Source: Scytonema sp. UIC 10036 (GTDB lineage: Bacteria > Cyanobacteriota > Cyanobacteriia > Cyanobacteriales > Nostocaceae). From it: 47,298 nt of DNA. Made by a program: the position numbers and the translations under genes. Every line of letters begins with the position of its first letter. Within the stretch, counting starts at the first letter, position 1. The notes under the pieces were generated by a model. It was given only the letters and a program-made list of their open reading frames with translations, searched no databases and had not been told where the DNA came from. The stretch is taken from contig NZ_WJFC01000093.1 of NCBI RefSeq assembly GCF_009725235.1, positions 1 through 47,298 on the forward strand, given 5' to 3'. Shown here in pieces: positions 1 through 9,121 of this stretch.

Positions 1-356
1 GATAAATTCTATCAGGGAGGATATTAGGCTTAAATGATCTGTAGTTCAAAGAAATTTGGATTGACAGCTAGCCAAGCAGTTATCATAAATGTTACAGTAA
101 TTAATAATAAAAAATAAAAAGTGTTTACTTAGGGAATTTTTATCTAACTGTAGATACTTGTAAAAAATGGGAAATAGCTGTAATTTTTTGCAGTTAAGAA
201 CCAAAATATGACCAAGAGCCGCAGAATAGCCGTTGTGCGTCAGTTGCAAATTACAATATAACTTTCCACTGAAAAACACCGGAAGTAACCTTCTAAAAGG
301 CATCTATCAGCTCTAACCCCACTATTAAACCCAATTATCAAGAAAAGAGTAGCGCC
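1..356. other. AT-rich upstream region of the sigma factor
   Basis: This edge stretch is AT-rich and contains no open frame that looks like a real protein. It should hold the promoter of the sigma-factor gene and perhaps the end of the preceding gene's transcript, but I see no convincing -35/-10 pair. Confidence 0.4.
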
Positions 357-1313
357 ATGAAGACCGCTCAGACAGCTACAGACCTAGTGCGGACTTACTT
401 ACGTGAGATTGGCAAAGTGCCACTCCTATCGCACGAGGAAGAAATATTCTATGGAAAGCAAGTACAGCGTTCAACAGCATTACAAGAAATCAGGGAATCG
501 TTAGCCACTCAATTAAATCGTCAACCCTCGCTAGAAGAGTGGGCAAAAGCAACGCAACTAGAACCCGCAGAGTTGAACGAAGCCATAGCAGATGGTGAAG
601 TAGCGAAACGCAAAATGGTAGAAGCTAATTTGCGACTGGTTGTGTCTGTAGCTAAAAAATATATCAAGCGGAATGTTGATTTACTCGATTTAATACAAGA
701 AGGTAGCATAGGAATGCAACGGGGTGTAGAAAAATTTGACCCCACAAAAGGATATCGGTTCTCTACCTACGCTTACTGGTGGATACGTCAAGCTATCACT
801 CGTGCGATCGCAGAAAAAGGTCGTACCATTAGATTGCCCATTCATATAACAGAAAAACTCAATAAAATCAAGAAAGCACAGCGTCAATTATCCCAAAGAT
901 TGGGACGTGCTCCTACAGCTTCTGAGCTAGCCCAAGAATTAGAACTGACTCCAAGACAAGTGCGAGAGTATCTCGAAAAGGCGAGGTTACCATTATCCTT
1001 AGATTTGCGATTGGGTGATAACTACGATACAGAACTCGGGGAAATGTTGGAAGATCCAGGAACTTCTCCAGAAGACTTTGTTACCCAATCATCCTTATCT
1101 AAGGATTTGGAAAGTCTTATGGCGGAACTGACACCACAACAAAGAGAAGTTTTATCCCTACGATTTGGTTTAAATGATGGACAAGCGCTGACACTCTCCA
1201 GAATTGGTGAACTTCTTAACATTAGCCGCGAACGAGTCCGGCAAATTGAGAGAGAAGCCCTCAGTAAACTCCGTAAATCTAAAGCAGGTATAAATGAATA
1301 CTTAGCAAGTTAG
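357..1313 (+). CDS. Group 2 RNA polymerase sigma factor (sigma-70 family)
   Basis: A 318-residue sigma-70 protein that directs RNA polymerase to promoters. Region 1.2 is near residues 9-35 ([15 protein letters not shown]). Region 2 is at 88-155 and includes the core-binding and -10 recognition helices ([17 protein letters not shown]). Region 3 is around 160-235. The region 4.2 helix-turn-helix is at 278-306 ([17 protein letters not shown]). It lacks the long acidic region 1.1 of the principal sigma factor, and its length fits the cyanobacterial group 2 set (SigB/C/D/E types), which act in stress, nitrogen, carbon and dark responses. I cannot assign the letter. The ATG follows a purine-rich AAGAAAAGAG. 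Downstream lie repeats and then a DUF760 gene. Confidence 0.95.
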   Translation: MKTAQTATDLVRTYLREIGKVPLLSHEEEIFYGKQVQRSTALQEIRESLATQLNRQPSLEEWAKATQLEPAELNEAIADGEVAKRKMVEANLRLVVSVAKKYIKRNVDLLDLIQEGSIGMQRGVEKFDPTKGYRFSTYAYWWIRQAITRAIAEKGRTIRLPIHITEKLNKIKKAQRQLSQRLGRAPTASELAQELELTPRQVREYLEKARLPLSLDLRLGDNYDTELGEMLEDPGTSPEDFVTQSSLSKDLESLMAELTPQQREVLSLRFGLNDGQALTLSRIGELLNISRERVRQIEREALSKLRKSKAGINEYLAS

Positions 1314-1318
1314 CTAAT

Positions 1319-1410
1319 TGTCATTGGTCATTGGTTATTGGTCATTGGTAAAGAACTATGAACAAATGACAACGGACAAATGACAACGGACAAATGACCA
1401 ATGACAAAAA
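1319..1410. repeat. Degenerate heptad/STRR repeat with inverted arms
   Basis: The left part repeats TCATTGG-type units and the right part repeats the complementary CAAATGACCAATGACAA. The stretch can therefore fold back on itself. It sits right after the sigma stop codon. The same repeat class recurs at many gene ends in this window. Confidence 0.75.
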
Positions 1411-1585
1411 ACTCTTGGGTGAAAAACCCGTTACTCGTGGTACGGTTACAACGACTCCCAAAAGAGAAGATACTTGTTACATTAGATGATAGGAACACAC
1501 AACGCGAAAGCATTGTCCATACCTAAAGACGCAATTGTGACCTAAGTAGTTTTGACCACAGTTGTGGTATTCCAAGGAGGTAAAA

Positions 1586-1921
1586 GTGAGTAACCCATCT
1601 AACCGAGTCTCAGAATTTTTTAACGGTGAGTCAGAAGCAGGCAATTTGTTATTGCAGTACGTCAAATCTCTAAGCCCAGATACAGTTAGCCAACTATCCA
1701 AACCGACTTCTCCAGAAGTCTTCCAAGCTATGGAGCGCAATATTATGGGAATATTAGGGAACTTACCTTCAGAGCACTTTGGAGTTACTATCACTACTAA
1801 CCGCGAACATTTAGGTCGCCTGCTTGCCTCCGCCATGATTAGTGGTTATTTTTTACGTAATGTAGAACAAAGGATGAATTTTGAAATGGTTCTGCAAAGA
1901 ACTGAAGGTAACGAGGAATGA
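1586..1921 (+). CDS. DUF760 family protein
   Basis: A small soluble protein of about 111 residues matching the DUF760 family of cyanobacteria and plastids, whose biochemical role is not established. The body is mostly helical, with conserved-looking stretches SPEVFQAMERNIMGILG and REHLGRLLASAMISGYFLRN. I chose the GTG at 1586 because a perfect AAGGAGG lies five bases upstream. An in-frame TTG at 1562 lies in front of that ribosome-binding site and is unlikely. A perfect hairpin follows about 110 bases downstream, before the NUDIX gene. Confidence 0.8.
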   Translation: MSNPSNRVSEFFNGESEAGNLLLQYVKSLSPDTVSQLSKPTSPEVFQAMERNIMGILGNLPSEHFGVTITTNREHLGRLLASAMISGYFLRNVEQRMNFEMVLQRTEGNEE

Positions 1922-2031
1922 AGTGACAAGTAATCTCTAAAAATTCAGCAGTGAGAATCGTTAAGTACATAGGTTGCTTGGGCAACAATGGCAAAAATAT
2001 AGAGTTGCTCCCTGCAAACTCCATGAATTAC

Positions 2032-2066
2032 AAACTCGGCAAATATGTATATCATTTGCCGAGTTT
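2032..2066 (+). terminator. Perfect 13-bp hairpin ahead of the NUDIX gene
   Basis: The arms AAACTCGGCAAAT and ATTTGCCGAGTTT pair perfectly around a 9-nt loop, followed by a T-rich stretch (TTGTTGTATCTTT). It may terminate the DUF760 transcript. It ends only about 30 bases before the NUDIX start codon, so it could also sit in that gene's leader. Confidence 0.6.
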
Positions 2067-2096
2067 TGTTGTATCTTTATGTATATTGAAAAACGT

Positions 2097-2507
2097 ATGA
2101 GCGAAACAACGTCTTCTGTACCGCATAAAATCATAGGTGTTGCCATAGTCAAAAATGACTTAGGACAGATTTTAATCGATCGGCGACCTTTAGAGGGAGT
2201 TATGGGAGGTTTGTGGGAATTTCCTGGAGGAAAAGTTGAGCCAAATGAGACAGTGTCTGAGTGCATCAAACGTGAAATACAAGAAGAACTGGGGATTGAA
2301 ATTGAGGTAGGCAAACATTTACTAACAATCGATCACACCTACACTCACTTACGAGTTACTCTAACAGTTCATGAATGTCGCCATCTTTCAGGCATTCCGC
2401 AACCTATTGAGTGTGAAGAAGTTCGTTGGGTGAGTGTAGATGAGTTAGAAACATTTACTTTTCCCGAAGCCAATCTTCAAATTATTGAGGTTTTGAAAAA
2501 GAGCTAA
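2097..2507 (+). CDS. mutT: MutT-type NUDIX hydrolase (8-oxo-dGTP diphosphatase-like)
   Basis: A 136-residue NUDIX hydrolase. The Nudix box is complete: GGKVEPNETVSECIKREIQEELGI, given here only by its ends G-x5-E and REIQEELG, near residues 45-67. MutT enzymes cleave 8-oxo-dGTP so that it is not built into DNA, and the leading segment HKIIGVAIVKNDLGQILIDR is typical of that group. I chose ATG 2097. An in-frame ATG at 2079 is possible, and the longer frame starting further upstream would run through the hairpin. MutT is likely but other NUDIX substrates cannot be excluded. The stop is followed at once by GCTAATT repeats. Confidence 0.85.
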   Translation: MSETTSSVPHKIIGVAIVKNDLGQILIDRRPLEGVMGGLWEFPGGKVEPNETVSECIKREIQEELGIEIEVGKHLLTIDHTYTHLRVTLTVHECRHLSGIPQPIECEEVRWVSVDELETFTFPEANLQIIEVLKKS

Positions 2508-2590
2508 TTGCTAATTGCTAATTGCTAATTGCTAATTGTGAATTACTATTAGCCATTAGCCATTAGCCATTAGCCATTAGCCATTAGCTA
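2504..2590. repeat. Tandem heptads GCTAATT then AGCCATT
   Basis: About five copies of GCTAATT are followed by about six of AGCCATT, filling the gap between the convergent NUDIX and sasA genes. The stop codon of the plus-strand gene and the stop region of sasA lie at its edges. Confidence 0.85.
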
Positions 2591-3775
2591 ATTTGGATAT
2601 ACTGGTAATGTAAAGTGGAACCATGCTCCGCCTTCGGGAGCAGCATCTACCCAAATTTGACCGTAGTGTGCTCGGATAATGCGTTGACACAAACACAATC
2701 CAATACCATAACCTTCGGTGGTTTCGTCTCTTTCTAAGCGGAAGTGATTTTCAAAAATGCGTTCTCGATTTTCTTCGGGAATACCGGGACCTGTATCACC
2801 AACACTAAATTGAACTTTTTGAGTTGTACGGTGCAGCCCGGATACCGCAATACTACCGCCTTCAGGAGTATATTTTATTGCATTGTCTAACAAATTCATC
2901 AACACTTGCCGTATGCGTTCTGGATCGGCATAAACGCTAGGTAAATCTTTCGGGATGTCTTTTGTCAATGTATGAGATTTAGCTGTGTAGCGATCGCGTA
3001 ACTCTTCAAGTACCTCTGAACAAAGTTTGCCCAAGTCTATCTTCTGAGGTTGTATGTAAAATTCCTTTTCACTGCCGCGACTGACCTGTAGAAGGTCAGT
3101 AATCATCTTATCTATTATCTTGGTTTGGCTGCGAGCTTGTTTAAATAAGTGTACCGTCATCTTTGGTGTGATGCGCTCAAAAGTCCCTTGTTCTGAGTCG
3201 AAGTTAGATTGTAAGGTATCTATAGCTATGGAAGCCGCAGTCAGGGGGTTGCGAAGGTCGTGGGCTAACATAGCAATAACTCGGTCTTTGAACTGTAACT
3301 GTTCGGTAAGTTTCTCTTTTTCTTGTTTTAAACGAAAGATTTCATCCGAGAGGTGTAAAAGTTCTTCTGAAACAGCTAGGGAACCAATTGTATGCTTTTT
3401 ATCCTTAACAAGACCATTATCAACCGTGTTTTCGTCTAAATTACTTTGTAATTCTAAATACGCGTCTACAGCCGCCTGCCACCTAGGCCACCACGTTTTC
3501 AATTGAGCTGTAATGTTACTACCAGCCAAAATTTGTCTTGGTTCCGGATGGATTTTGATGAGAGCTGGCGTTGCTACCAGTTTAAAGTGTTCTGCCAAGT
3601 AGGGCTTTTGTCCTACATCTACAATCTGTAGTTCAAACTTATAGTCAGCCTGCAATTCTTCTAAGAATGAAAGGATTCGCTGTACCTGCTGTCTGGACTT
3701 TGGACGTCCATCGACAAAAAGTAGCAGCTGTAGTGGAGCCTCAGAATAAATAGGCCGATCCTGGGAAAGTTGCAT
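2588..3775 (-). CDS. sasA: Circadian clock histidine kinase SasA
   Basis: SasA binds the KaiC clock protein through an N-terminal KaiB-like thioredoxin-fold domain and passes phosphate to the response regulator RpaA, driving clock-controlled transcription. Residues 1-100 form this sensor ([39 protein letters not shown]). A coiled coil ([17 protein letters not shown]) leads into the dimerisation/phosphoacceptor helix with His172 in [17 protein letters not shown]. The ATPase domain has an N box ([13 protein letters not shown]) and G boxes ([25 protein letters not shown]). I chose the ATG at 3775 (395 aa). A TTG at 3802 would add nine residues. No rpaA or kai gene is in the window, although rpaB is. 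Confidence 0.95.
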   Translation of the reverse strand: MQLSQDRPIYSEAPLQLLLFVDGRPKSRQQVQRILSFLEELQADYKFELQIVDVGQKPYLAEHFKLVATPALIKIHPEPRQILAGSNITAQLKTWWPRWQAAVDAYLELQSNLDENTVDNGLVKDKKHTIGSLAVSEELLHLSDEIFRLKQEKEKLTEQLQFKDRVIAMLAHDLRNPLTAASIAIDTLQSNFDSEQGTFERITPKMTVHLFKQARSQTKIIDKMITDLLQVSRGSEKEFYIQPQKIDLGKLCSEVLEELRDRYTAKSHTLTKDIPKDLPSVYADPERIRQVLMNLLDNAIKYTPEGGSIAVSGLHRTTQKVQFSVGDTGPGIPEENRERIFENHFRLERDETTEGYGIGLCLCQRIIRAHYGQIWVDAAPEGGAWFHFTLPVYPN

Positions 3776-3802
3776 GTAATCGTGTTTCAGCACTGGTAAC
3801 AA

Positions 3803-4331
3803 ACCGACGACGCGTAATGGTGGAAGTGAAATTGACTGGCGGTTGTCCTCGATGGAATGGTTGCTCTGTTTTTTTCAATTTAATATCTATTTTAGATTCT
3901 TCATAGTCCTATCCCACACTGGTTTTTAAGAAGAGATACATTCTTTTTAGCTTCCTGGTTCTTTTTTGACCAGATCTTTTCCTAAAAAACATCCATGCTC
4001 CTCCTTGGAGGGCAATATTTGCTCTCATCAACCTGTTTCACCACGCTCCAAGGCATAGTGGGTGTATATTGGCTGGTTGATTAATACAAGAACGGTTACC
4101 GATTTTTCTAGGCATTGCCCAGCATAGATTGGTTCGCCAACAACATTCCCAAATCGGTTGCACGGAACTGTTAGCGAACTTTACCGTTGTCCATCTTTAG
4201 AGGCAAAGAGTGGGTTTAATCTCAGTTTACCACCTCAGATAGTTGCTGATAACCTTGGAGATTGGAGGTTAGGGATTGAGAAAACTGCGTTGACTCTACG
4301 CTACTGTAGAAGTTGATCTGCTTATTTATGG
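3803..4331. other. Intergenic region between divergent sasA and the SLH lipoprotein gene
   Basis: This 530-base gap should hold both divergent promoters. I see a small hairpin around 3989-4008 (CTCCTCCTTGGAGG) and a TTGACT at about 4289 that could be a -35 element for the plus-strand gene. No RNA gene or credible small protein was recognised. Confidence 0.4.
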
Positions 4332-5750
4332 TTGTCCGTGTTGCAAAGTAAACGTCCAGTTGTTTCGCTCGGTGTGGCTGTTCTACTAGCTGCGTTAACA
4401 GCCTGTGCCAATAGTCCAACTGCCAAAGAAATTGAGCAGTCGTTGGCAGCAGATCCGAAGCTAAGCAGTAACCCAGTTAGTCTTGGTTCTCAAGAAGCAA
4501 GCAGTAACCAACAACAGCAAACCGATGGGGCAACAGTTAAGTTACCTGCTGATTTTCCCAAGGATATCCCTTTATATCCCAATGCCAATTTGCAAGAAGT
4601 GACACCACCGAGTGACGAAAACCCTGGTGCATCATCAACTCGCTGGATGAGCATTGACCCCAGTAATATTATTGCTAGCTACTATCTCCAACAACTTCGA
4701 GCAAACAACTGGCAAATTGTTCAACAGTCAAATGAGCAGGGAAATGTTATTGAGGCGCGACGCGATCGCTTGTTACTCAAAATTTCCATTCAGCCAAAAA
4801 CTGTCACAACCGCCTCACCCAATCAACCACAAACTTCAACTGAGATAGCGATTGATTATCAACCAAATTCTACAGAAATAGCGCAAGCTACCCCAACTCC
4901 TACCTCCAGCCCCGAAACAACTGCAACGGAAGTTCCACCTACTAGCTCTTCACCAGTTGTCGAGCCGACGCGATCGCCAGAAGCAACACCACAACCAAAT
5001 ACCACGGGTGAACCAACCAATAATACTACCAACACCACTACCACTTCTAATCCTCAAGAATTTAGCGATTTAACCAAAGCACCTCAAGAATTCCAAAGAT
5101 ACATTCGAGATCTAGCAGAGTTGGGTGTCTTATCCGTAAGCTCAAATGCTGCTAAGAGCGATGGGGGTTTTGCAACAAACCAATTTGAACCGAATAAAAT
5201 TATTGCTCGACGCGAGTATGCTCGTTGGCTAGTCACTGCTAACAATAATATGTACGCCAGCGATCCAGCCAAACAAATTCGCTTAGCATCCTCTGGTTCC
5301 CAACCCGCTTTTAGTGATGTTCCAAAAACCGATCCAGATTTCCCAGTGATTCAGGGATTAGCTGAAGCTGGATTAATTCCTAGCCCTTTATCAGGAGATG
5401 CTACAGCAGTATTGTTTCGTCCGGGCGCACCTCTGACACGAGAACAATTGATTTTGTGGAAAGTGCCTTTGGATACACGCCAAGCCCTGCCAAATACCAA
5501 TTTAACAGCGATCGAGCAAACTTGGGGTTTTCAGGATGCAGGGAAAATAGACCCCAAAGCATTGCGAGCAATTCTGGCAGATCATCAGAATGGCGAACAA
5601 TCAAATATTCGTCGTGTATTTGGATATACCACAATATTTCAGCCGAAGAAGCCAGTGACTCGTGCTGAGGCAGCAGCAGCTTTGTGGTACTTTGGAACTC
5701 AAGGCGAGGGAATATCAGCAGCTGAAGCCTTAAGGGTTAAACGTCCATGA
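4332..5750 (+). CDS. SLH-domain lipoprotein
   Basis: An exported protein of about 472 residues. The N terminus carries a lipoprotein signal with lipobox LTAC (Cys25), so it is probably anchored to a membrane by a lipid. Residues 45-180 form an uncharacterised domain. A Thr/Pro/Ser-rich linker (about 180-245) follows. From about 250 to the end there are S-layer-homology-type repeats (RYIRDLAELGVL, FSDVPKTDPDFPVIQGLAEAGLI, FQPKKPVTRAEAAAALWYFG), which bind cell-wall polymers in known SLH proteins. The start is TTG 4332 or GTG 4338. Neither has a clear ribosome-binding site, and both keep the signal peptide. Confidence 0.85.
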   Translation: MSVLQSKRPVVSLGVAVLLAALTACANSPTAKEIEQSLAADPKLSSNPVSLGSQEASSNQQQQTDGATVKLPADFPKDIPLYPNANLQEVTPPSDENPGASSTRWMSIDPSNIIASYYLQQLRANNWQIVQQSNEQGNVIEARRDRLLLKISIQPKTVTTASPNQPQTSTEIAIDYQPNSTEIAQATPTPTSSPETTATEVPPTSSSPVVEPTRSPEATPQPNTTGEPTNNTTNTTTTSNPQEFSDLTKAPQEFQRYIRDLAELGVLSVSSNAAKSDGGFATNQFEPNKIIARREYARWLVTANNNMYASDPAKQIRLASSGSQPAFSDVPKTDPDFPVIQGLAEAGLIPSPLSGDATAVLFRPGAPLTREQLILWKVPLDTRQALPNTNLTAIEQTWGFQDAGKIDPKALRAILADHQNGEQSNIRRVFGYTTIFQPKKPVTRAEAAAALWYFGTQGEGISAAEALRVKRP

Positions 5751-5756
5751 AGTTAA

Positions 5757-5795
5757 CATTTGTCATTGGTAATTTGTCATTGGTCATTTGTCACT
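5757..5795. repeat. Short TCATTGG-type repeat
   Basis: TTTGTCATTGG and related units recur directly after the SLH gene stop. They belong to the same repeat class as at 1319 and 46225. Confidence 0.7.
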
Positions 5796-5856
5796 AATTA
5801 CTGGTCAGTATATGTGGGATGAGCGCCAACTGTTTAAAAGCATATAAGAGTTGGTG

Positions 5857-5961
5857 ATGCACCATTCTCCTAGTGGTGCGGAAGAAGAAATCAATCAGTT
5901 CTTAATGCAGCAGAGTTCGAGTGAATTTTTGGTTAAAATGTGTGAATGGGAAGAGGGTTAG
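5857..5961 (+). CDS. Possible 34-residue small ORF or gene remnant
   Basis: An ATG-started frame of 34 codons encodes MHHSPSGAEEEINQFL, then a short acidic/hydrophobic tail ending CEWEEG. It is not obviously low complexity and lies between repeats and the CBS gene. A second short frame, MWDERQLFKSI, stops just before it in another frame, so this may be a decayed gene rather than a working one. I do not recognise a family. Confidence 0.25.
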   Translation: MHHSPSGAEEEINQFLMQQSSSEFLVKMCEWEEG

Positions 5962-6019
5962 TGCTACAGCAACTACGTACAATAATGGCAATGAAACCTA
6001 GTAGCACGACAGCAAGCAA

Positions 6020-6487
6020 ATGCCTAAAACCGTTGCCGATGTAATGAGCCATAACCCAATTGTTGTGCGCCCTGAAACTCCTTTAAAGGAAGCCATTCAA
6101 ATTTTGGCAGAGCGACGAATCAGCGGACTACCCGTTACAGACAATACTGGGAAATTGGTAGGCATCATCTCAGAAACGGATTTGATGTGGCAAGAAACAG
6201 GGGTCACACCTCCTGCGTACATAATGTTTCTTGACAGCGTTATCTATTTACAGAATCCCGCCACTTATGAACGTGACTTACACAAAGCACTGGGGCAAAC
6301 AGTTGGCGAAGTGATGACTCACAACCCCATCACAATTTCTCCTGATAAAACTGTGACAGAAGCTGCTAGACTCATGCACGATCGCAATATTCACCGTCTT
6401 CCAGTACTTGACAGCGAGGGTCAAGTCGTTGGTATTCTCACCCGTGGTGACATTATCCGAGCAATGGCAGCAAGTCAGGAAGGTTAG
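6020..6487 (+). CDS. Tandem CBS-domain protein
   Basis: A 155-residue protein made almost only of two CBS domains (about 1-58 and 94-150). CBS pairs bind adenosine nucleotides and often report energy state. Both units show the usual pattern: VADVMSHNPIVVRPETPLKEA with RISGLPVTDNTGKLVGIIS, and GEVMTHNPITISPDKTVTEA with NIHRLPVLDSEGQVVGILT. About 35 residues rich in aromatics separate the two. No catalytic domain is attached, so it probably regulates another protein in trans. The ATG at 6020 is the natural start. The gene is followed by heptad repeats and the NblB-like gene. Confidence 0.9.
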   Translation: MPKTVADVMSHNPIVVRPETPLKEAIQILAERRISGLPVTDNTGKLVGIISETDLMWQETGVTPPAYIMFLDSVIYLQNPATYERDLHKALGQTVGEVMTHNPITISPDKTVTEAARLMHDRNIHRLPVLDSEGQVVGILTRGDIIRAMAASQEG

Positions 6488-6624
6488 TTGTGAGTTGTGA
6501 GTTGTGAGTTGTGAGTTGTTAGTTGTTGATTGTTGCTACCACTAACCCCTAACCCCTAACCCCTAACCCCTAACCCCTAACCCCTAACCCCTAACCCCTA
6601 ACCCCTAACCCCTAACCCCTAACC
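6484..6624. repeat. Heptad array: GTTGTGA units, then 11 perfect CCCCTAA
   Basis: The stop of the CBS gene is followed by AGTTGTG-type heptads and then by eleven perfect copies of CCCCTAA at 6546-6622. The array ends with CCAAAAA directly against the ATG at 6630. The two parts resemble each other's complement only weakly. Confidence 0.95.
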
Positions 6625-6629
6625 AAAAA

Positions 6630-7295
6630 ATGAGTACTACTCCAGAATCTGTTAAGCAAATGCTTGGCTCGCAAGATTTGGGCGATCGCTTGCGTGCAGT
6701 GAATCTCGTTCGTCAATTAGAACCAACAGTAGGCTATGAGTTAATTCAAACCGCTATCAACGACAGCAATTCCCGCGTGCGTTACTCAGCTGTCAGTCAA
6801 TTAGATACCCTTGGCAAGCAAAATATAGATTTAACCTTAAACGTTTTGCGCGATCGCCTTCTCAACGATCCAGAAGCTGATGTACAAGCAGCAGCAGCAG
6901 ATTGTTTGGGTGCTCTTAAGCTACAGGAAGCTTTTCAAGATTTACAACAGGTTTACCGCACAACTAAAGAATGGATTGTCCAATTGAGCATTATTGCTGT
7001 ATTAGGAGAGTTAGGAGATCCAAGAGCCTTTGAGTTGCTCAAAGAAGCCCTCGCTTCCAATAATGAGCTAGTCATTACAGCTGCGATTGGTTCTTTGGGA
7101 GAGTTGGGCAATCCACAAGCAGTTCCCCTTTTAGCTCCATTTGTTACAAATCCCGATTGGCAACTCCGCTATAGACTGGCGCAAGCTCTAAGGCGTTTGG
7201 GTAGTGCAGATGCCAAACCTGTATTAGAAACTTTAGCTAACGATGAAGTAGAAGCAGTTGCCGCAGAAGCCAAAAAGTCTTTGAACGAGTCTTAA
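6630..7295 (+). CDS. nblB: HEAT-repeat protein, NblB-like (phycobilisome/bilin-associated family)
   Basis: A 221-residue all-helical protein of five or six HEAT-like repeats (for example DSNSRVRYSAVSQLDTLG, DPEADVQAAAADCLGALK, DPRAFELLKEALASNNELV, NPQAVPLLAPFV). The length and the opening SVKQMLGSQDLGDRLRAVNL match the NblB family. NblB is related to CpcE/F bilin lyases and is needed for phycobilisome breakdown or chlorophyll recycling under starvation. It has no enzymatic motif of its own. The ATG at 6630 has no Shine-Dalgarno sequence because the CCCCTAA array fills that place. I am confident of the HEAT fold and fairly confident of the NblB assignment. Confidence 0.8.
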   Translation: MSTTPESVKQMLGSQDLGDRLRAVNLVRQLEPTVGYELIQTAINDSNSRVRYSAVSQLDTLGKQNIDLTLNVLRDRLLNDPEADVQAAAADCLGALKLQEAFQDLQQVYRTTKEWIVQLSIIAVLGELGDPRAFELLKEALASNNELVITAAIGSLGELGNPQAVPLLAPFVTNPDWQLRYRLAQALRRLGSADAKPVLETLANDEVEAVAAEAKKSLNES

Positions 7296-7427
7296 AGCCT
7301 TTAGTCCCCTCAAAAGATTCTCTGATTACCACTTTAATTCTGGATTTGATCTGAATCAAATATGAGGGGAAGTCAGTAAAAAAACTCAATACTTATAATC
7401 TCGTCAAAAAACATACATTCAATCAAC

Positions 7428-7458
7428 AATGATTCACGCATAGTATACGTGAATCATT
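7428..7458 (+). terminator. Hairpin AATGATTCACG/CGTGAATCATT
   Basis: Perfect 11-bp arms around a 9-nt spacer are followed by AATTTTATATTG. It lies 130 bases beyond the NblB-like stop and is a plausible terminator, although the following T-run is interrupted. Confidence 0.5.
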
Positions 7459-7580
7459 AATTTTATATTGCTTTAAAGGTTAAAGATTTGATATCTTCCG
7501 AACTTGCTTTCAATCAGAGGAAGTGAAGAGAACAGGTGCTCGCAAATATACAAGATAGATGTATTTTTTAGCACCATTTT

Positions 7581-7608
7581 TTAAGTACAGTTTTCGGTTT
7601 GTACTTAA
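7581..7608. promoter_or_regulatory. Inverted repeat TTAAGTACA-N10-TGTACTTAA
   Basis: Two perfect 9-bp arms are separated by ten bases, about 280 bases upstream of the first PEP-CTERM gene. This could be a regulator's operator or an RNA hairpin. I found no second copy in front of the paralogue. Confidence 0.35.
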
Positions 7609-7886
7609 GTTAATATTTTTTTAACAAAAGGTTTAAAGAAACATCATTAAGATTGGTTAAATTTCCGTAAAAATCTCAAAACTAGTCCGTAATTTATTGT
7701 CAAAAAAAAATTGCATATTGTGTAGATTTTACGGAAATTTAATAATAACATAAATAGCAAAATCAAGATTGCATTAATTCTCTTTTCTAGTCTTCTCGAA
7801 CTCTAAAAAACTATTTAAATTAGTGGAATAGGAAAGAGGCAAAATACATTTCTCTGCCTTTAATAGAAATCAATTGGAAGTTAGTT

Positions 7887-8657
7887 ATGCAAAAATTTAA
7901 TTTGAGAGCAGCAATCGTTTTAGGAACCACTCTAAGTATAGGTATAGCTGCTAATATGCCTGCGGCTCACGCTATTTCTCTTGTTCCCAATCAAGAAGGT
8001 GAAATCAAACTAACTAATTTTGGCTGTGTTGTGAATCCTAGCGACTGTATTGATACCTCATCATTAGGTTTTACAGTCACAAGTTTGGACTACGGTTCAG
8101 AATATGGGCTTCCACAATATGGCCTCAGCCGTTTGTTTGTTGATATGAATGGTACAGCAAACAACTGGGCATCTGGAATTAGCTTTGCTAAAACAGATGC
8201 TGGAACTAACCCAAGTGCTTATCAACTTTGGTTGCGCCCTGTAGCTATCAAAAAGGATAGTTCAGTACCTGAAAATGGTCAGTTAGAAATAGGTCGATAC
8301 GAGTTTACGTTCGATCGAGCTTATGAAGATCTTGAATTGAGCTTCCTTGATGTAGAGACTAGTGGTTTTAGTGGCATTTTAAGCGTGAACGGACAACCGC
8401 CCACTCAATTGCTTCCAGCCAAAGGCAACAATAAGATACAAACATTGAAGTTAAACAACGTGAAATCTTTTATAGTTCAATTAGGAATAGCTGGATCTCA
8501 GTCTAAGATTCAGCCCGGTGACGGTGTGCGGTTAGCTGGGATAGCAACAAAACCAGTACCCGAACCAGGAACTACATTGAGTTTGGGTGTTTTGGCATTT
8601 GTCGGTTTGTTTGGCTTACGGAAACGCGATCGGGCTTCAAAAACTCGTACTTCCTAA
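7887..8657 (+). CDS. PEP-CTERM sorting-domain protein (LEVG-type), copy 1
   Basis: A 256-residue exported protein. It has a signal peptide (about 1-29, ending PAAHA), a beta-rich middle, and a C-terminal PEP-CTERM signal: VPEPGTTLSLG, a membrane stretch and RKRDR. Such tails are recognised by exosortase, which processes proteins bound for the surface or extracellular matrix. The segment GQLEIGRYEF corresponds to GQLEVGRFLF in the paralogue, fitting what is, I believe, called the LEVG PEP-CTERM family. Two cysteines lie near residues 47 and 53 and are absent from copy 2. The molecular role is unknown. The exosortase gene is not in the window. Confidence 0.85.
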   Translation: MQKFNLRAAIVLGTTLSIGIAANMPAAHAISLVPNQEGEIKLTNFGCVVNPSDCIDTSSLGFTVTSLDYGSEYGLPQYGLSRLFVDMNGTANNWASGISFAKTDAGTNPSAYQLWLRPVAIKKDSSVPENGQLEIGRYEFTFDRAYEDLELSFLDVETSGFSGILSVNGQPPTQLLPAKGNNKIQTLKLNNVKSFIVQLGIAGSQSKIQPGDGVRLAGIATKPVPEPGTTLSLGVLAFVGLFGLRKRDRASKTRTS

Positions 8658-8780
8658 CTGCGCTAAAATAAAGGATTTTTGTAGAGTAGGCATTACCCAC
8701 AATTCAATGTTGCTGGGCGGTGCTACTTCTATAGGTAATCAAACGTAAAGGTCAAGACTAGCCATAGAGCCATGGAGCAA

Positions 8781-8800
8781 AGACGCGCCATGGCGCGTCT
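8781..8800. repeat. Perfect palindrome AGACGCGCCATGGCGCGTCT
   Basis: A 20-base perfect palindrome flanked by A/C-rich arms (CAAAG and CTACATTTG). Palindromes of this kind are common dispersed repeats in cyanobacterial genomes. Only one copy is in this window. Confidence 0.7.
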
Positions 8801-9121
8801 CTACATTTGTTTTATGTTTATTTGGCACTATTGTGAATTACTCGTCTAGCAAAATTCTTCGATCTTGAACTTCTGGAAAATTTACTGAGTGATAAATTAT
8901 ACTAATCTTAAAATGAAAGTACTAAAATTTAGTACAAGTTTCTCTAGTAGTTTATCGGAAAACCGCAGCAATTTGGGATTGATTTTTGAGGAAATAAAAA
9001 GAGCTTGAGAGATTGATAGGCGCGATCGGCTGGAAGCTTAACGGAGTACAGCCGTATTGCGTGCATTATAGCTAGACTTCAACTTGTTCAATGCCATACT
9101 GATAAGGGCTTTAACCACATT

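Larger units (their letters stand above)
7296..7886. other. AT-rich intergenic region with two inverted repeats
   Basis: This 591-base gap separates the NblB-like gene from the first PEP-CTERM gene. It holds a terminator-like hairpin at 7428-7458, an inverted repeat at 7581-7608 and a leader segment (about 7759-7829) shared with the second PEP-CTERM gene. No coding frame was seen. Confidence 0.6.

Noticed and set aside
46..303. 85-codon minus-strand frame at the window start
   Set aside because: Composition follows AT-rich non-coding DNA and no domain or ribosome-binding site is seen.
6484..6624. CCCCTAA array as a CRISPR array or telomere-like end
   Set aside because: The units are 7 bases with no spacers, and genes continue on both sides, so this is an internal tandem repeat.
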